Positions 56,786 through 64,000 of a stretch of 64,000 nt of DNA are shown piece after piece (within the stretch, counting starts at the first letter, position 1; each line of letters opens with the position of its first letter). The translations under genes were made by a program, and so were the position numbers. The DNA comes from Falsochrobactrum ovis (GTDB lineage Bacteria; Pseudomonadota; Alphaproteobacteria; Rhizobiales; Rhizobiaceae). The stretch is from assembly GCF_003259955.1 (NCBI RefSeq), contig NZ_QLMK01000010.1, positions 32,382 to 96,381 on the forward strand, given 5' to 3'. The notes under the pieces were generated by a model. That model was not told the DNA's origin, ran no database searches, and saw only the letters and a program-made list of their open reading frames with translations.

Positions 56786-57427
56786 ATGTCAGTAACTGCG
56801 GCTCGTCGTCTTGCCCATATGTTTGATGCTGTATCGGCAGCCTTGGAAGCTGATCGTGATCGGCTATCGGAACTTGATGGTGCTATTGGAGACGGGGACC
56901 ACGGCACGACAATGGCATTGGGCTTTCAGGCGGTGCGTAATGAACTGGCCAGACTTGATCTGGACAATGTCGATATTTCAGCAATATTTGATACGGCTGC
57001 AACCGCATTCATCAACGCTGTCGGGGCTTCGACCGGGCCACTTTATGCGACCGGTTTTCGCCGGGCTGCGAAAGCAACTGCGAGTAAAAATGAACTCGAT
57101 CTAGCAACTTTCGCACTTATCATTCAGTCCATCGGCATCGGCATTCGGGATCGCGGATTAGGCCAGCACGGCGATAAAACCATGTTGGATGCATGGTTGC
57201 CCGCCGCGGAAGCAGCCCAGCTCGCCGTGGCGAACCAGCTCGATGAGCGCAACTTCTGGGACAAAGTGGTAACAGCAGCCACTGCGGGAGCGAATTCTAC
57301 CCGATCTATGATTGCAGCCAAAGGACGCGCAGCACGTCTGCGCGAACGTTCGCTAGGGCATATTGATCCGGGTGCGGCATCAACCGTTATTATCTTACAG
57401 GCGATGGCTTCATCAGCACAAAATTGA
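56786..57427 (+). CDS. DhaL-type ATP-binding subunit, copy 2
   Basis: 213 residues from the ATG at 56786 with gaggaga upstream. Contains GAIGDGDHGTTMALGF for Mg-ATP and GASTGPLYATGF. It lies 90 bp after the SorC-DhaK gene and is the natural kinase partner of the fused DhaK domain, separate from the first DhaK/DhaL pair. By analogy with E. coli, where DhaL and DhaK bind the regulator DhaR, it could also modulate the fused regulator (inference). Confidence 0.87.
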   Translation: MSVTAARRLAHMFDAVSAALEADRDRLSELDGAIGDGDHGTTMALGFQAVRNELARLDLDNVDISAIFDTAATAFINAVGASTGPLYATGFRRAAKATASKNELDLATFALIIQSIGIGIRDRGLGQHGDKTMLDAWLPAAEAAQLAVANQLDERNFWDKVVTAATAGANSTRSMIAAKGRAARLRERSLGHIDPGAASTVIILQAMASSAQN

Positions 57428-57586
57428 TCCAATCAGGAATTTGACGCACAAAAATTAGCCTCACTAGACGCCGCATTTCCTTGACATATTTTCTTTAACG
57501 GAATCCGACGAGAGGCGGACTAAAGGCCGTTTTCTGCTCAGGTGAGGTTTTTACATTTGCTTTTTCTGAAAATAGTCGGATAGTAT

Positions 57587-57601
57587 TTAACAAATGTCAA
57601 A
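57587..57601 (+). promoter_or_regulatory. Candidate shared operator, copy 2
   Basis: TTAACAAATGTCAAA matches the site upstream of importer 1 (48255-48269) in 13 of 15 positions. It lies 192 bp before the permease start and six bases left of a perfect palindrome. Confidence 0.5.
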
Positions 57602-57606
57602 ATGTG

Positions 57607-57624
57607 GATTATAACGATATAATC
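57607..57624. promoter_or_regulatory. Perfect 18-bp palindromic site
   Basis: GATTATA - ACGA - TATAATC, flanked by TGTG on the left and ACA on the right. The AT-rich arms also contain TATAAT on the + strand (57618-57623), so the site may overlap the promoter -10 region. Confidence 0.45.
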
Positions 57625-57793
57625 ACATGCCCAATTCCGGACAGTCGTTTCGAAAAGCCATTCTAAATGGCAATCGCAACGGGCATTGGCTGGAGGCGGC
57701 ATCACGGGGAATGGAGATCCCGACATGACATTGGCAAGGACGGCTTAAAGCAGTTCAGAGGGTGGGGAGCCCTTGATATCTGGAGGATATAAA

Positions 57794-58780
57794 GTGCCAT
57801 CGATAAGTTTGGACAGGCAGACGCTTTTTCTGCTGCTGATCAATATTGCGGTGCTTGCGGCAGGTGCAACTTTTGCAGGTGCGCACTTTATGGACAGCTA
57901 CAATCTTCAATCGATGGCTGCTCAAGTTCCAGAGCTCGGACTGCTGGCACTCGGTGTCGCACTGGCCATGATTTCAGGCAATGGCGGTATTGATCTTTCT
58001 GGAATCGCTCTTGCCAATCTAGCAGGAATCGTCGCTTTCCTACTGGCTCGGCAAATCATTCCGGTCGATGAGGCCCCCTTGCTGTTCTCCTGGGTATTTG
58101 CTGGTTTGGCATTATGTGTGGGACTTGTTGGCGGTTTAATTAATGGCGTCATGATTGCCTATGCCAGGCTCACCCCATTGATTGCAACGCTTGGCACTCA
58201 GCTGGTTTTCACAGGTTTTGCGGTATTTCTCACCAATGGATCGGCGATCACCCTAGGATATATCGAGCCGCTGGATAATTTTGGCAATATGCCAATCTTG
58301 AGCATTCCTATGTGTTTTGCTCTGTTTCTTGCGATCGCAGCTTTGCTTGGCTTTGTGCTGAAATATACGCCCTTTGGCGTCAAACTTATGTTGCTTGGCA
58401 GCAATTCCAAAGCGGCACGATATGGCGGCATTAATGAAACCCGCATGCTGCTTATCACCTACACCATCTGTGGAGTTCTGGCATCGATAGCGGGGATTAT
58501 TATCGCTGCCCGCAATTCATCGGTGAAATGGGATTATGGCGGCTCTTATGTACTGATCGCCATTCTGATTGCAGTTTTGGGAGGGGTAAAGCCGGAAGGG
58601 GGTTATGGAAAAGTCCTCTGTGTGCTGCTTGCTGCCACTGCGCTTCAGATTCTCTCGAGTCTGTTCAATTTTATGGATATTTCCAACTTCTTCCGTGATC
58701 TCGCATGGGGCGTGTTGCTGCTGGTGCTGCTGGCATCGGCGCGTGTCGATCTTGGATATTGGCTCCGTTTAAGACGATAA
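57794..58780 (+). CDS. Sugar ABC importer permease (importer 2, first permease)
   Basis: 328 residues from GTG at 57794, chosen for the tggagga site (in-frame TTG at 57773 is upstream of that site). RbsC-family blocks: LGVALAMISGNGGIDLSGIALANLAG (read in parts), FGVKLMLLGSNSKAARYGGIN coupling loop, and VLIAILIAVLGGVKPEGGYGK. It pairs with the permease at 61548, so importer 2 has a heterodimeric channel as in rhamnose- and AI-2-type systems. Confidence 0.88.
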   Translation: MPSISLDRQTLFLLLINIAVLAAGATFAGAHFMDSYNLQSMAAQVPELGLLALGVALAMISGNGGIDLSGIALANLAGIVAFLLARQIIPVDEAPLLFSWVFAGLALCVGLVGGLINGVMIAYARLTPLIATLGTQLVFTGFAVFLTNGSAITLGYIEPLDNFGNMPILSIPMCFALFLAIAALLGFVLKYTPFGVKLMLLGSNSKAARYGGINETRMLLITYTICGVLASIAGIIIAARNSSVKWDYGGSYVLIAILIAVLGGVKPEGGYGKVLCVLLAATALQILSSLFNFMDISNFFRDLAWGVLLLVLLASARVDLGYWLRLRR

Positions 58781-58855
58781 GCCGATCTCAGTAAGCCAGT
58801 GGAGGAGTTGGGTGAAGCCAAATATCAGCTTAGTTTTATCATCGGAGGGAGAAAC

Positions 58856-59854
58856 ATGCGTATAATCACTAAATTTATGGCTTGCACCATGCTTGCTGGT
58901 GCGATGATGGCCGGATCTGCTATCGCGCAGGAAAAACCGACAATAACAACGGTCGTGAAGGTTACCGGCGAAAACTGGTTTACCCGCATGAATGAAGGCG
59001 TCGATGCCTATGGTGAAGACAATAGCCATGTCAGCACCAATCAGGTTGGGCCGGCGAGAGCTGATGCTGCGCAGCAGGCACGGATTATCGAAGACCTTGT
59101 TGCCAAAAACGTCTCCGCGATTGCAGTTGTGCCGATGGATCCATCTGCGCTAGAAGGAGTGCTCCGTCGTGCATCCCAGCGCGGCATTAAAGTCATCGCC
59201 CATGAAGGTGATAGCCTGACCAATGTCGATGTTGACATTGAGGCGTTTGACAACCGGGCATTCGGAGAGCGTATGAACGAAGCGCTTGCCAACTGCATGG
59301 GCAAATCTGGCAAGTGGACCAGTTTTGTAGGTTCGCTCGGAAGTTTGACTCATAATCAATGGGTTGAAGCAGGTGCTGAAAATGCAAAGCAATATCCAGA
59401 AATGGAATTGGTTGCAGAGAAGAATGAATCCTTCAATGACGCCAACAGGGCCTATGAAAAGGCCAAAGAAATTCTGCGCAAATATCCCGACATCAAAGGC
59501 TTTCAGGGCTCATCGGCAATCGATGTAATCGGGATCGGACGCGCTGTTGATGAAGCAGGGCTTCAGGACAAGACCTGCGTTGTTGGCCTCGGACTGCCAA
59601 AAGACACCGGCCCCTATCTCGAAACCGGTGCTGTTGATCAGATCTTCTTCTGGGACCCCAAAGACGCCGGTTATGTGATGAACAAAGTCGCAGACATGGT
59701 TTTGAAGGGTGAGGAAATCACAGATGGAATGGATCTTGGTGTCCCCGGCTATGAGAAAATGACCGTAATTAAGGGTCCCGGCAAAGGCGTTATCATTCAG
59801 GGCCAAGCATGGGTCGACGTGGATAAATCCAACTATAAAGATTATCCATTCTAA
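58856..59854 (+). CDS. Sugar-binding periplasmic protein, RhaS/LsrB-like class (importer 2)
   Basis: 332 residues from the ATG at 58856 (atcggagggag site). Signal peptide ends GSAIAQE. Body matches the group of ribose-type binding proteins that includes RhaS and LsrB: TTVVKVTGENWFTRMNEGV, IEDLVAKNVSAIAVVPMDP, VDQIFFWDPKDAGYVMNK. The residues I recall for AI-2 binding in LsrB (Asp-Gln pair, Pro) are not conserved, so AI-2 is not favoured. Ligand unknown. Confidence 0.87.
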   Translation: MRIITKFMACTMLAGAMMAGSAIAQEKPTITTVVKVTGENWFTRMNEGVDAYGEDNSHVSTNQVGPARADAAQQARIIEDLVAKNVSAIAVVPMDPSALEGVLRRASQRGIKVIAHEGDSLTNVDVDIEAFDNRAFGERMNEALANCMGKSGKWTSFVGSLGSLTHNQWVEAGAENAKQYPEMELVAEKNESFNDANRAYEKAKEILRKYPDIKGFQGSSAIDVIGIGRAVDEAGLQDKTCVVGLGLPKDTGPYLETGAVDQIFFWDPKDAGYVMNKVADMVLKGEEITDGMDLGVPGYEKMTVIKGPGKGVIIQGQAWVDVDKSNYKDYPF

Positions 59855-59874
59855 TAAACGTCCGAGTTGAAACT

Positions 59875-59908
59875 GCCTCAAGGCTTTCTCTTAAGATAGC
59901 CCTGAGGC
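59875..59908 (+). terminator. Imperfect hairpin after binding-protein gene 2
   Basis: GCCTCA/TGAGGC and GGCT/AGCC stack around one mismatch, 20 bp after the stop. Probably stabilises the binding-protein message; the next operon gene follows 74 bp later. Confidence 0.4.
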
Positions 59909-59982
59909 CGCTGCATCAATTGGAAAGTCCATAACTTCAGACGATGCGCCACGATATACTCTGACGGTCTCAGGAATTCCCT

Positions 59983-61551
59983 ATGCACGCTACAGCTTCA
60001 CCAATCACTTCTGCACAGCCATTTCTTGAAATTCGAAATGTCAAGAAATCCTTTGGAGGCGTTAAGGCTCTCAAAGAAATCAGCTTTGTTATTGAAGCAG
60101 GCCAAATTTACCATTTGATGGGTGAAAACGGCTGTGGCAAAAGCACATTGATCAAAATTCTTTCCGGTGCACAATTAGCGGATGAGGGGCAGATCTTAAT
60201 CGACGGGGTGCCCACTGGTCCCCGCGCCGGTGATATAGGTGCTATCGGTTCCTTACGCGCAGGAATTGAAACTGTTTATCAGGATCTATCGCTGCTGCCA
60301 AACTTGTCTGTGGCCGAAAATGTAGCGCTTACAGAACAACTCGTTGAATCTTCAGGCAAACTATCACGCAAGCTGAATCTAGCTGGATTGCAGGAAACAG
60401 CACGGCGTGCTTTAGCTGAAGTACACTTGCCCACCGACGACGCTTTTCTAAAGCGCCGAACTGATACTTTACCCCTTGCTACACGCCAGTTGATTGCCAT
60501 TGCACGCGCTATCGCCTCGGACGCGCGTTTGGTCATTATGGACGAGCCAACCACCTCGCTGACCCGGCAGGAAGTCATCAATCTTTTGCAGGTTGTAGAA
60601 AGGTTACTGCGTAAGGGCGTCGCAGTCCTCTTTGTAACACACAAGCTTGACGAGTGTAAGTCATTGGGTGGTCGCGCCATCATCATGCGCGATGGATTGA
60701 AAGTCGCAGAACTCGATGTCGCCACCCATTCAAAAGCAGAACTCACACATTGGATGACCGGTCGGGAGATCAGTGAAACCCGTTATCGCACCGATCCCAA
60801 GCTCGGGCCGCTGCTACTTGAGGTGGATCAGCTCAGCGATGAACAAAACTTCCAATCTGTTTCACTGGATTTAAGAAAAGGCGAAATACTAGGAATTACG
60901 GGTTTGCTGGATTCCGGACGCAATGAGTTAGCACTGGCCCTCGCTGGTGTTGTGCCAGCGATTTCTGGCCATATAAAGCTCAACGGTAAGATAATTACCC
61001 CGCAATCTGCGGCTGATAGCATCAACTATGGTATCGGCTATGTACCGGAAGACCGTTTGACTGAAGGTCTTTTTCTTGAAAAGCCTATTCAGGACAATAT
61101 TACCCTGCCTATCCTCAACCGGTTACGCAATGCGTTGGGCATAATCAATTCTGGCAAAGCAAGAAAAGTCGCTGAAAATACTGTCTCTGATTTACAGATC
61201 GTAGCACCCGACGTTTCAGTGCCAGTGCAATCACTTTCTGGCGGAAATCAGCAGCGGGTTTTGATTGGTCGCTGGCTCACGATCAATCCGCAATTGCTTA
61301 TTCTGCATGGCCCAACCGTTGGGGTGGATGTTGGTTCAAAAGATACGATTTTCCGCATCATACAGCGGTTAGCAGATCAAGGAATGGGTGTGATCATAAT
61401 CAGCGATGACCTGCCTGAGCTTTTGCAGAATTGCGACAGGATTCTGGTTATGCGGCAGGGGCAGATAGTTGCTGAACATTTGGCCGATGGACTGACGGAA
61501 GACGCGATCTATGCGTCCATGGCCAGCACTGCAAAGGAGATCGCGCAATGA
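59983..61551 (+). CDS. Sugar ABC importer ATPase (importer 2)
   Basis: 522 residues with two ABC domains. Domain 1 has Walker A GENGCGKST and Walker B LVIMDEPTTSL, but its signature is LPLATRQ rather than LSxxQ. Domain 2 has a degenerate Walker A (GLLDSGRNE), a good LSGGNQQR, and a Walker B ending LLILHGPTVGVDVG: His442-Gly443 replace the catalytic Asp-Glu. Only one of the two composite ATP sites can therefore be fully catalytic. The downstream permease overlaps by four bases (ATGA). Confidence 0.88.
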   Translation: MHATASPITSAQPFLEIRNVKKSFGGVKALKEISFVIEAGQIYHLMGENGCGKSTLIKILSGAQLADEGQILIDGVPTGPRAGDIGAIGSLRAGIETVYQDLSLLPNLSVAENVALTEQLVESSGKLSRKLNLAGLQETARRALAEVHLPTDDAFLKRRTDTLPLATRQLIAIARAIASDARLVIMDEPTTSLTRQEVINLLQVVERLLRKGVAVLFVTHKLDECKSLGGRAIIMRDGLKVAELDVATHSKAELTHWMTGREISETRYRTDPKLGPLLLEVDQLSDEQNFQSVSLDLRKGEILGITGLLDSGRNELALALAGVVPAISGHIKLNGKIITPQSAADSINYGIGYVPEDRLTEGLFLEKPIQDNITLPILNRLRNALGIINSGKARKVAENTVSDLQIVAPDVSVPVQSLSGGNQQRVLIGRWLTINPQLLILHGPTVGVDVGSKDTIFRIIQRLADQGMGVIIISDDLPELLQNCDRILVMRQGQIVAEHLADGLTEDAIYASMASTAKEIAQ

Positions 61552-62579
61552 CGGATATGACTTCATCCGAAAGAGCCACTAGCCAAAGACCCGGCATCTT
61601 GCACCGGGCATGGGACTTGATGGGAACAAGACCGGAGCTGTTCACGCTGCTACTGGTAGTGATTACATGCTTGGTTGTACTAGCAGCAAATCCTGATTTT
61701 TTGCAGATGAGCAATCTGGTGGATATTTTACGTGCATCGGTTGTGCGTGGTCTATTCGCCATGGGTGTGCTGGTGGTGCTGGCTTCAGGGGGCATCGACG
61801 TATCGTTTACGGCAATTGCGGCCTTTGTAATGTACGCGCTTACCATGCTGGTAACCAACTGGTTTCCGGAAATGCCGATCGCAGTCATTCTCTTGCTCGC
61901 TGCAATGGGCGGCGCATGTTTTGGCGCGTTGAACGGCCTGCTTGTTCATAAGCTTCAGGCTCCTTCACTCATCGTCACCATTGGAACGCAATATGTCATA
62001 AGAAGCTTTTTGTTGACCTTTGTCGGAACTGCTTTGTTTATGAATATTCCGTCAGCTATGGATGCTTTCGGCAAGGCATCGCTGTTTACCCACCATGCAG
62101 CCAATGGGGTGGTTTCCGTATTGCCAGCAACTGTGCTGGTGCTGGCGGTCGCCGCCTTCGTGACCTGGTTTATTCTAGAACGTACCCTGATGGGACGTGC
62201 GATTTTCGCAATGGGAGGAAATCCGTCGATCGCTGAGCGTCTCGGTATCAATCTATTTAAGGTCCGGATTTTCGTCTTTGCTTATGCCGGTCTTTTGGCT
62301 GGTATTGCAGGGGTCGTCCATGTCTCAAGCAATCGCCTGGCCAATCCGTTTGATCTGGCTGGAATGGAGCTTGAAATCATTGCAGCGGTCGTGCTTGGCG
62401 GAGCGCGAATTACCGGTGGTTCGGGCTCAGTCATAGGCACTCTTCTCGGAGTCCTCCTAATTACGCTTGTTAGCAATGTGCTGATTTTTGTTGGTATTCC
62501 AAGCACGCTACAACTTGCCATTATCGGCATCTTCATTCTGCTCGCGGGCACCATATTTGCGCTTAGAAACAGAAGCTAA
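61548..62579 (+). CDS. Sugar ABC importer permease (importer 2, second permease)
   Basis: 343-residue RbsC-type permease, start overlapping the ATPase stop. Blocks: GVLVVLASGGIDVSFTAIAAF, GRAIFAMGGNPSIAERLGIN (coupling loop) and IAAVVLGGARITGGSGSVIGT. Partner of the permease at 57794. Confidence 0.9.
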   Translation: MTDMTSSERATSQRPGILHRAWDLMGTRPELFTLLLVVITCLVVLAANPDFLQMSNLVDILRASVVRGLFAMGVLVVLASGGIDVSFTAIAAFVMYALTMLVTNWFPEMPIAVILLLAAMGGACFGALNGLLVHKLQAPSLIVTIGTQYVIRSFLLTFVGTALFMNIPSAMDAFGKASLFTHHAANGVVSVLPATVLVLAVAAFVTWFILERTLMGRAIFAMGGNPSIAERLGINLFKVRIFVFAYAGLLAGIAGVVHVSSNRLANPFDLAGMELEIIAAVVLGGARITGGSGSVIGTLLGVLLITLVSNVLIFVGIPSTLQLAIIGIFILLAGTIFALRNRS

Positions 62580-62614
62580 ACCAGCAATCTACATACAATT
62601 GGGGGAGGGGTTCT

Positions 62615-63559
62615 ATGGTTCACCATGTTTCCGTTATCGGACTTTACATTCTCGATGTTTTGGGGCGGCCAGTGGACGCTATTCCTGAAGGCGGCAATGT
62701 CGAATTTATTGAAGAGATAAGATTGACCGTTGCCGGAACAGCAGGCGGCACGGTCGTAAATCTCGCAAAGCTTGGGCTTAATTGCCTGGCTGTCGGCGCG
62801 GTCGGCGATGACGAGAAAGCGGATTTTGTAATTTCTACGTTACAGCGTTTTGGTGTTGATACCGCACAGATTCAGCGTTTGAGTGGTGTGCCAACATCAG
62901 CGACTATTTTGAACATTCGTCGCAATGGCGATCGTCCCGCATTGCATGCGCGCGGTGCGTCTGATCATTTTGAAGTCACTGAGCAAGATTATGACAAGGT
63001 TTTAGCGGCTCCCATTATTCATCTTGGTGGTACGGGACTTTTGGCAAAACTTGATGGAGAGCCGAGCCGTAAATTGCTGGCAGAAGCCAAAGCGCGCGGT
63101 CGTATCACTACGTTTGATCTGCTTGGGGCAAACGATCGGACTCTAGGACTGATTGAACCGCTGTTTCCTTATATTGATTATTTCATGCCCTCCATCGAAG
63201 AGGGGCGCCAAATCAGCGGGGCCGAGACTGTTGAAGCAACAGGACGGTTTTTCCTAGAGCGCGGCGTCAAGAATTGTCTTTTTACGCTGGGTGGTGACGG
63301 TGTTTGTTATATGTCTGCATCGGGCGAAGTCATCCGTCAGCCAGCATATGAAATTGATGTTGTTGACACTACCGGGTGTGGGGATGCATTCGATTCAGGC
63401 TTTATCACCGCTCTGCATCACAAAATGGATGTCAAAACCGCTTTAAGTTTTGCTCAGGCCTGCGCTGCTTTGGTTGCAACCGGTCTTGGCTCTGACGCAG
63501 GTATTCGCAACTTTGATGACACTGTGAATTTTATGAACAGTGCTCCAATCAAGGTTTGA
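62615..63559 (+). CDS. PfkB-family carbohydrate kinase
   Basis: 314 residues, ATG preceded by gggggagggg. Ribokinase fold: AGTAGGTVVNLAKLG near the N-terminus and the C-terminal signature DTTGCGDAFDSGF with the catalytic Asp (Cys replaces the common Ala of GAGD). It lies 35 bp after the second permease and is probably part of the same operon. It would phosphorylate the imported sugar or a downstream intermediate; how it divides work with the DhaK/DhaL pairs is unclear. Confidence 0.87.
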   Translation: MVHHVSVIGLYILDVLGRPVDAIPEGGNVEFIEEIRLTVAGTAGGTVVNLAKLGLNCLAVGAVGDDEKADFVISTLQRFGVDTAQIQRLSGVPTSATILNIRRNGDRPALHARGASDHFEVTEQDYDKVLAAPIIHLGGTGLLAKLDGEPSRKLLAEAKARGRITTFDLLGANDRTLGLIEPLFPYIDYFMPSIEEGRQISGAETVEATGRFFLERGVKNCLFTLGGDGVCYMSASGEVIRQPAYEIDVVDTTGCGDAFDSGFITALHHKMDVKTALSFAQACAALVATGLGSDAGIRNFDDTVNFMNSAPIKV

Positions 63560-63679
63560 ACCGAAGAATCTTCACTAGCCACCATTTTGCCCATGGCAAC
63601 ATTCAATTATCGCGTACGCTAAGCACGCAATAAATAGTATAGAATATCCGTCCACAATGGAGATTTCTTACATAACCGT

Positions 63680-63704
63680 GAACCGTTGAGCCTGCCGACG
63701 GTTC
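63680..63704 (+). terminator. Possible terminator hairpin after the PfkB gene
   Basis: GAACCGT and ACGGTTC pair over seven bases with an 11-nt loop, 120 bp after the stop. Weak, no T-run. The rest of 63560-63809 shows no gene. Confidence 0.3.
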
Positions 63705-63809
63705 TCAGCATATTCCGGATAGACGATTGTAAAAGCTGAGAACAGTCGCTCGCTACGCGCCGTAATGTTCCATAACCTAGATTATGCAATCCGTATGGGT
63801 TTCTGGTTA

Positions 63810-64000
63810 GGTTCAGGACCCATTGATTTGACGTGATGTCTATGATTCAGAGGGCAGTGCAGGAGCCTGAATCATGAGCAATTTATTTTGGCTGACGGAC
63901 GAGCCAATGGCTCGTCTTCGTCCTTATTTCCCCAAGAGCCATGGTCGCCAGCGCGTTGATGATCGGCGCGTTCTGAGCGGGATCATCTTCGTTAACCGCA
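63810..64000 (+). mobile_element. Left end of an IS5-family (IS427-like) insertion sequence
   Basis: The element runs off the right edge. A likely terminal sequence begins near GGTTCAGGACCCATTGA (about 63810-63826), typical in look of IS427-group ends, and a transposase frame starts 48 bp further on. The exact end and any target duplication cannot be fixed without the right end. Confidence 0.65.
63874..64000 (+). CDS. IS5-family transposase, N-terminal part
   Basis: Starts at ATG 63874 (gcaggagcct upstream) and is open to the window end, 42 codons. The visible protein begins MSNLFWLTDEPMARLRPYF and continues PKSHGRQRVDDRRVLSGIIF, the conserved N-terminal domain of IS5/IS427-group transposases, before the catalytic DDE part. 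Whether the gene is intact, or uses a frameshift between two overlapping frames as many IS427 elements do, cannot be seen here. Confidence 0.85.
   Translation, partial: MSNLFWLTDEPMARLRPYFPKSHGRQRVDDRRVLSGIIFVNR

Larger units (their letters stand above)
57428..57793. other. 366-bp regulatory region before importer 2
   Basis: No gene is seen. It contains the second copy of the shared motif (57587-57601), an inverted similar core on the other strand (GCAAATGTAAA, reading leftwards from 57560), the palindrome at 57607-57624, and a TTGACA that could be a -35 element at 57481. The tggagga ribosome site is at 57781-57787. Confidence 0.5.

Noticed and set aside
58856-62579. A true lsr (AI-2) uptake operon
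   Set aside because: The binding protein lacks the recalled AI-2 ligand residues, and no lsrK, lsrF or lsrG genes are present.
48310-63559. The Brucella-type erythritol (ery) operon
   Set aside because: No eryA-type FGGY kinase, eryB flavoprotein dehydrogenase or the isomerases of that pathway are present; the enzymes are SDR, DhaK/DhaL and PfkB.

Overview
The window looks like chromosomal or chromid DNA from an alphaproteobacterium of the Hyphomicrobiales, most likely a relative of Brucella/Ochrobactrum (Pseudochrobactrum-like). The reasons are the Brucella-style urease order ureABCEFG-ureD-urea transporter, a nikABCDE/nikR set, a secreted choloylglycine-hydrolase-type enzyme, an opine-oxidase operon of the rhizobial type, an ScfR-type XRE regulator, a SorC-DhaK fusion, and the start of an IS5-family (IS427-like) transposase at the right edge. 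The genus is inferred; there is no rRNA gene to confirm it. No tRNA, rRNA or CRISPR array was seen.

Layout. 1-827: 3' part of an SLC13/ArsB-like permease. 1.0-14.2 kb: urease (ureABC, ureE, ureF, ureG, ureD), a urea transporter and an ammonium transporter, then a terminator, a perfect NikR operator (GTATGA-N16-TCATAC), nikABCDE and convergent nikR. Together these import urea and nickel, build urease and handle the ammonium released. 14.5-16.4 kb: an MscS-type channel and a pair of crcB/fluC fluoride channel genes. 16.7-24.3 kb: an outer-membrane beta-barrel protein, a ytcA-mdtNOP-like efflux operon and a convergent FUSC-family gene. 24.8-29.6 kb: ClC channel, choloylglycine-hydrolase-family enzyme, acetyl-CoA hydrolase/CoA-transferase. 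29.8-37.3 kb: a LysR regulator divergent from a polar amino-acid/opine ABC transporter, a three-subunit opine-oxidase-type flavoenzyme and a RidA protein.

37.7-47.9 kb is the most unusual signalling block. It holds a receiver-only response regulator, a tiny two-helix membrane protein and a 912-residue SLC5-STAC-histidine kinase. Tail to tail with the kinase lies an XRE/ScfR-type regulator, divergent from a complete branched-chain-amino-acid/amide-type ABC importer. The XRE regulator contains a segment that aligns without gaps to the kinase's own dimerisation/phosphoacceptor (DHp) helices and keeps the phospho-accepting His position. A phosphorelay or docking route from membrane solute sensor, through the lone receiver, to a DNA-binding protein is therefore a testable idea.

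48.3-63.6 kb is a sugar/polyol/ketose locus. It has an RbsABC-like importer, an SDR dehydrogenase, DhaK and DhaL, a SorC regulator fused to a second DhaK with its own DhaL, a second importer with two permeases, and a PfkB kinase. Both importer operons have a closely similar 15-bp operator-like motif upstream. The logical pathway is import of a small polyol or ketose, oxidation by the SDR, phosphorylation by ATP-dependent DhaKL, with the regulator carrying its own kinase-type ligand domain. The substrate is unknown.
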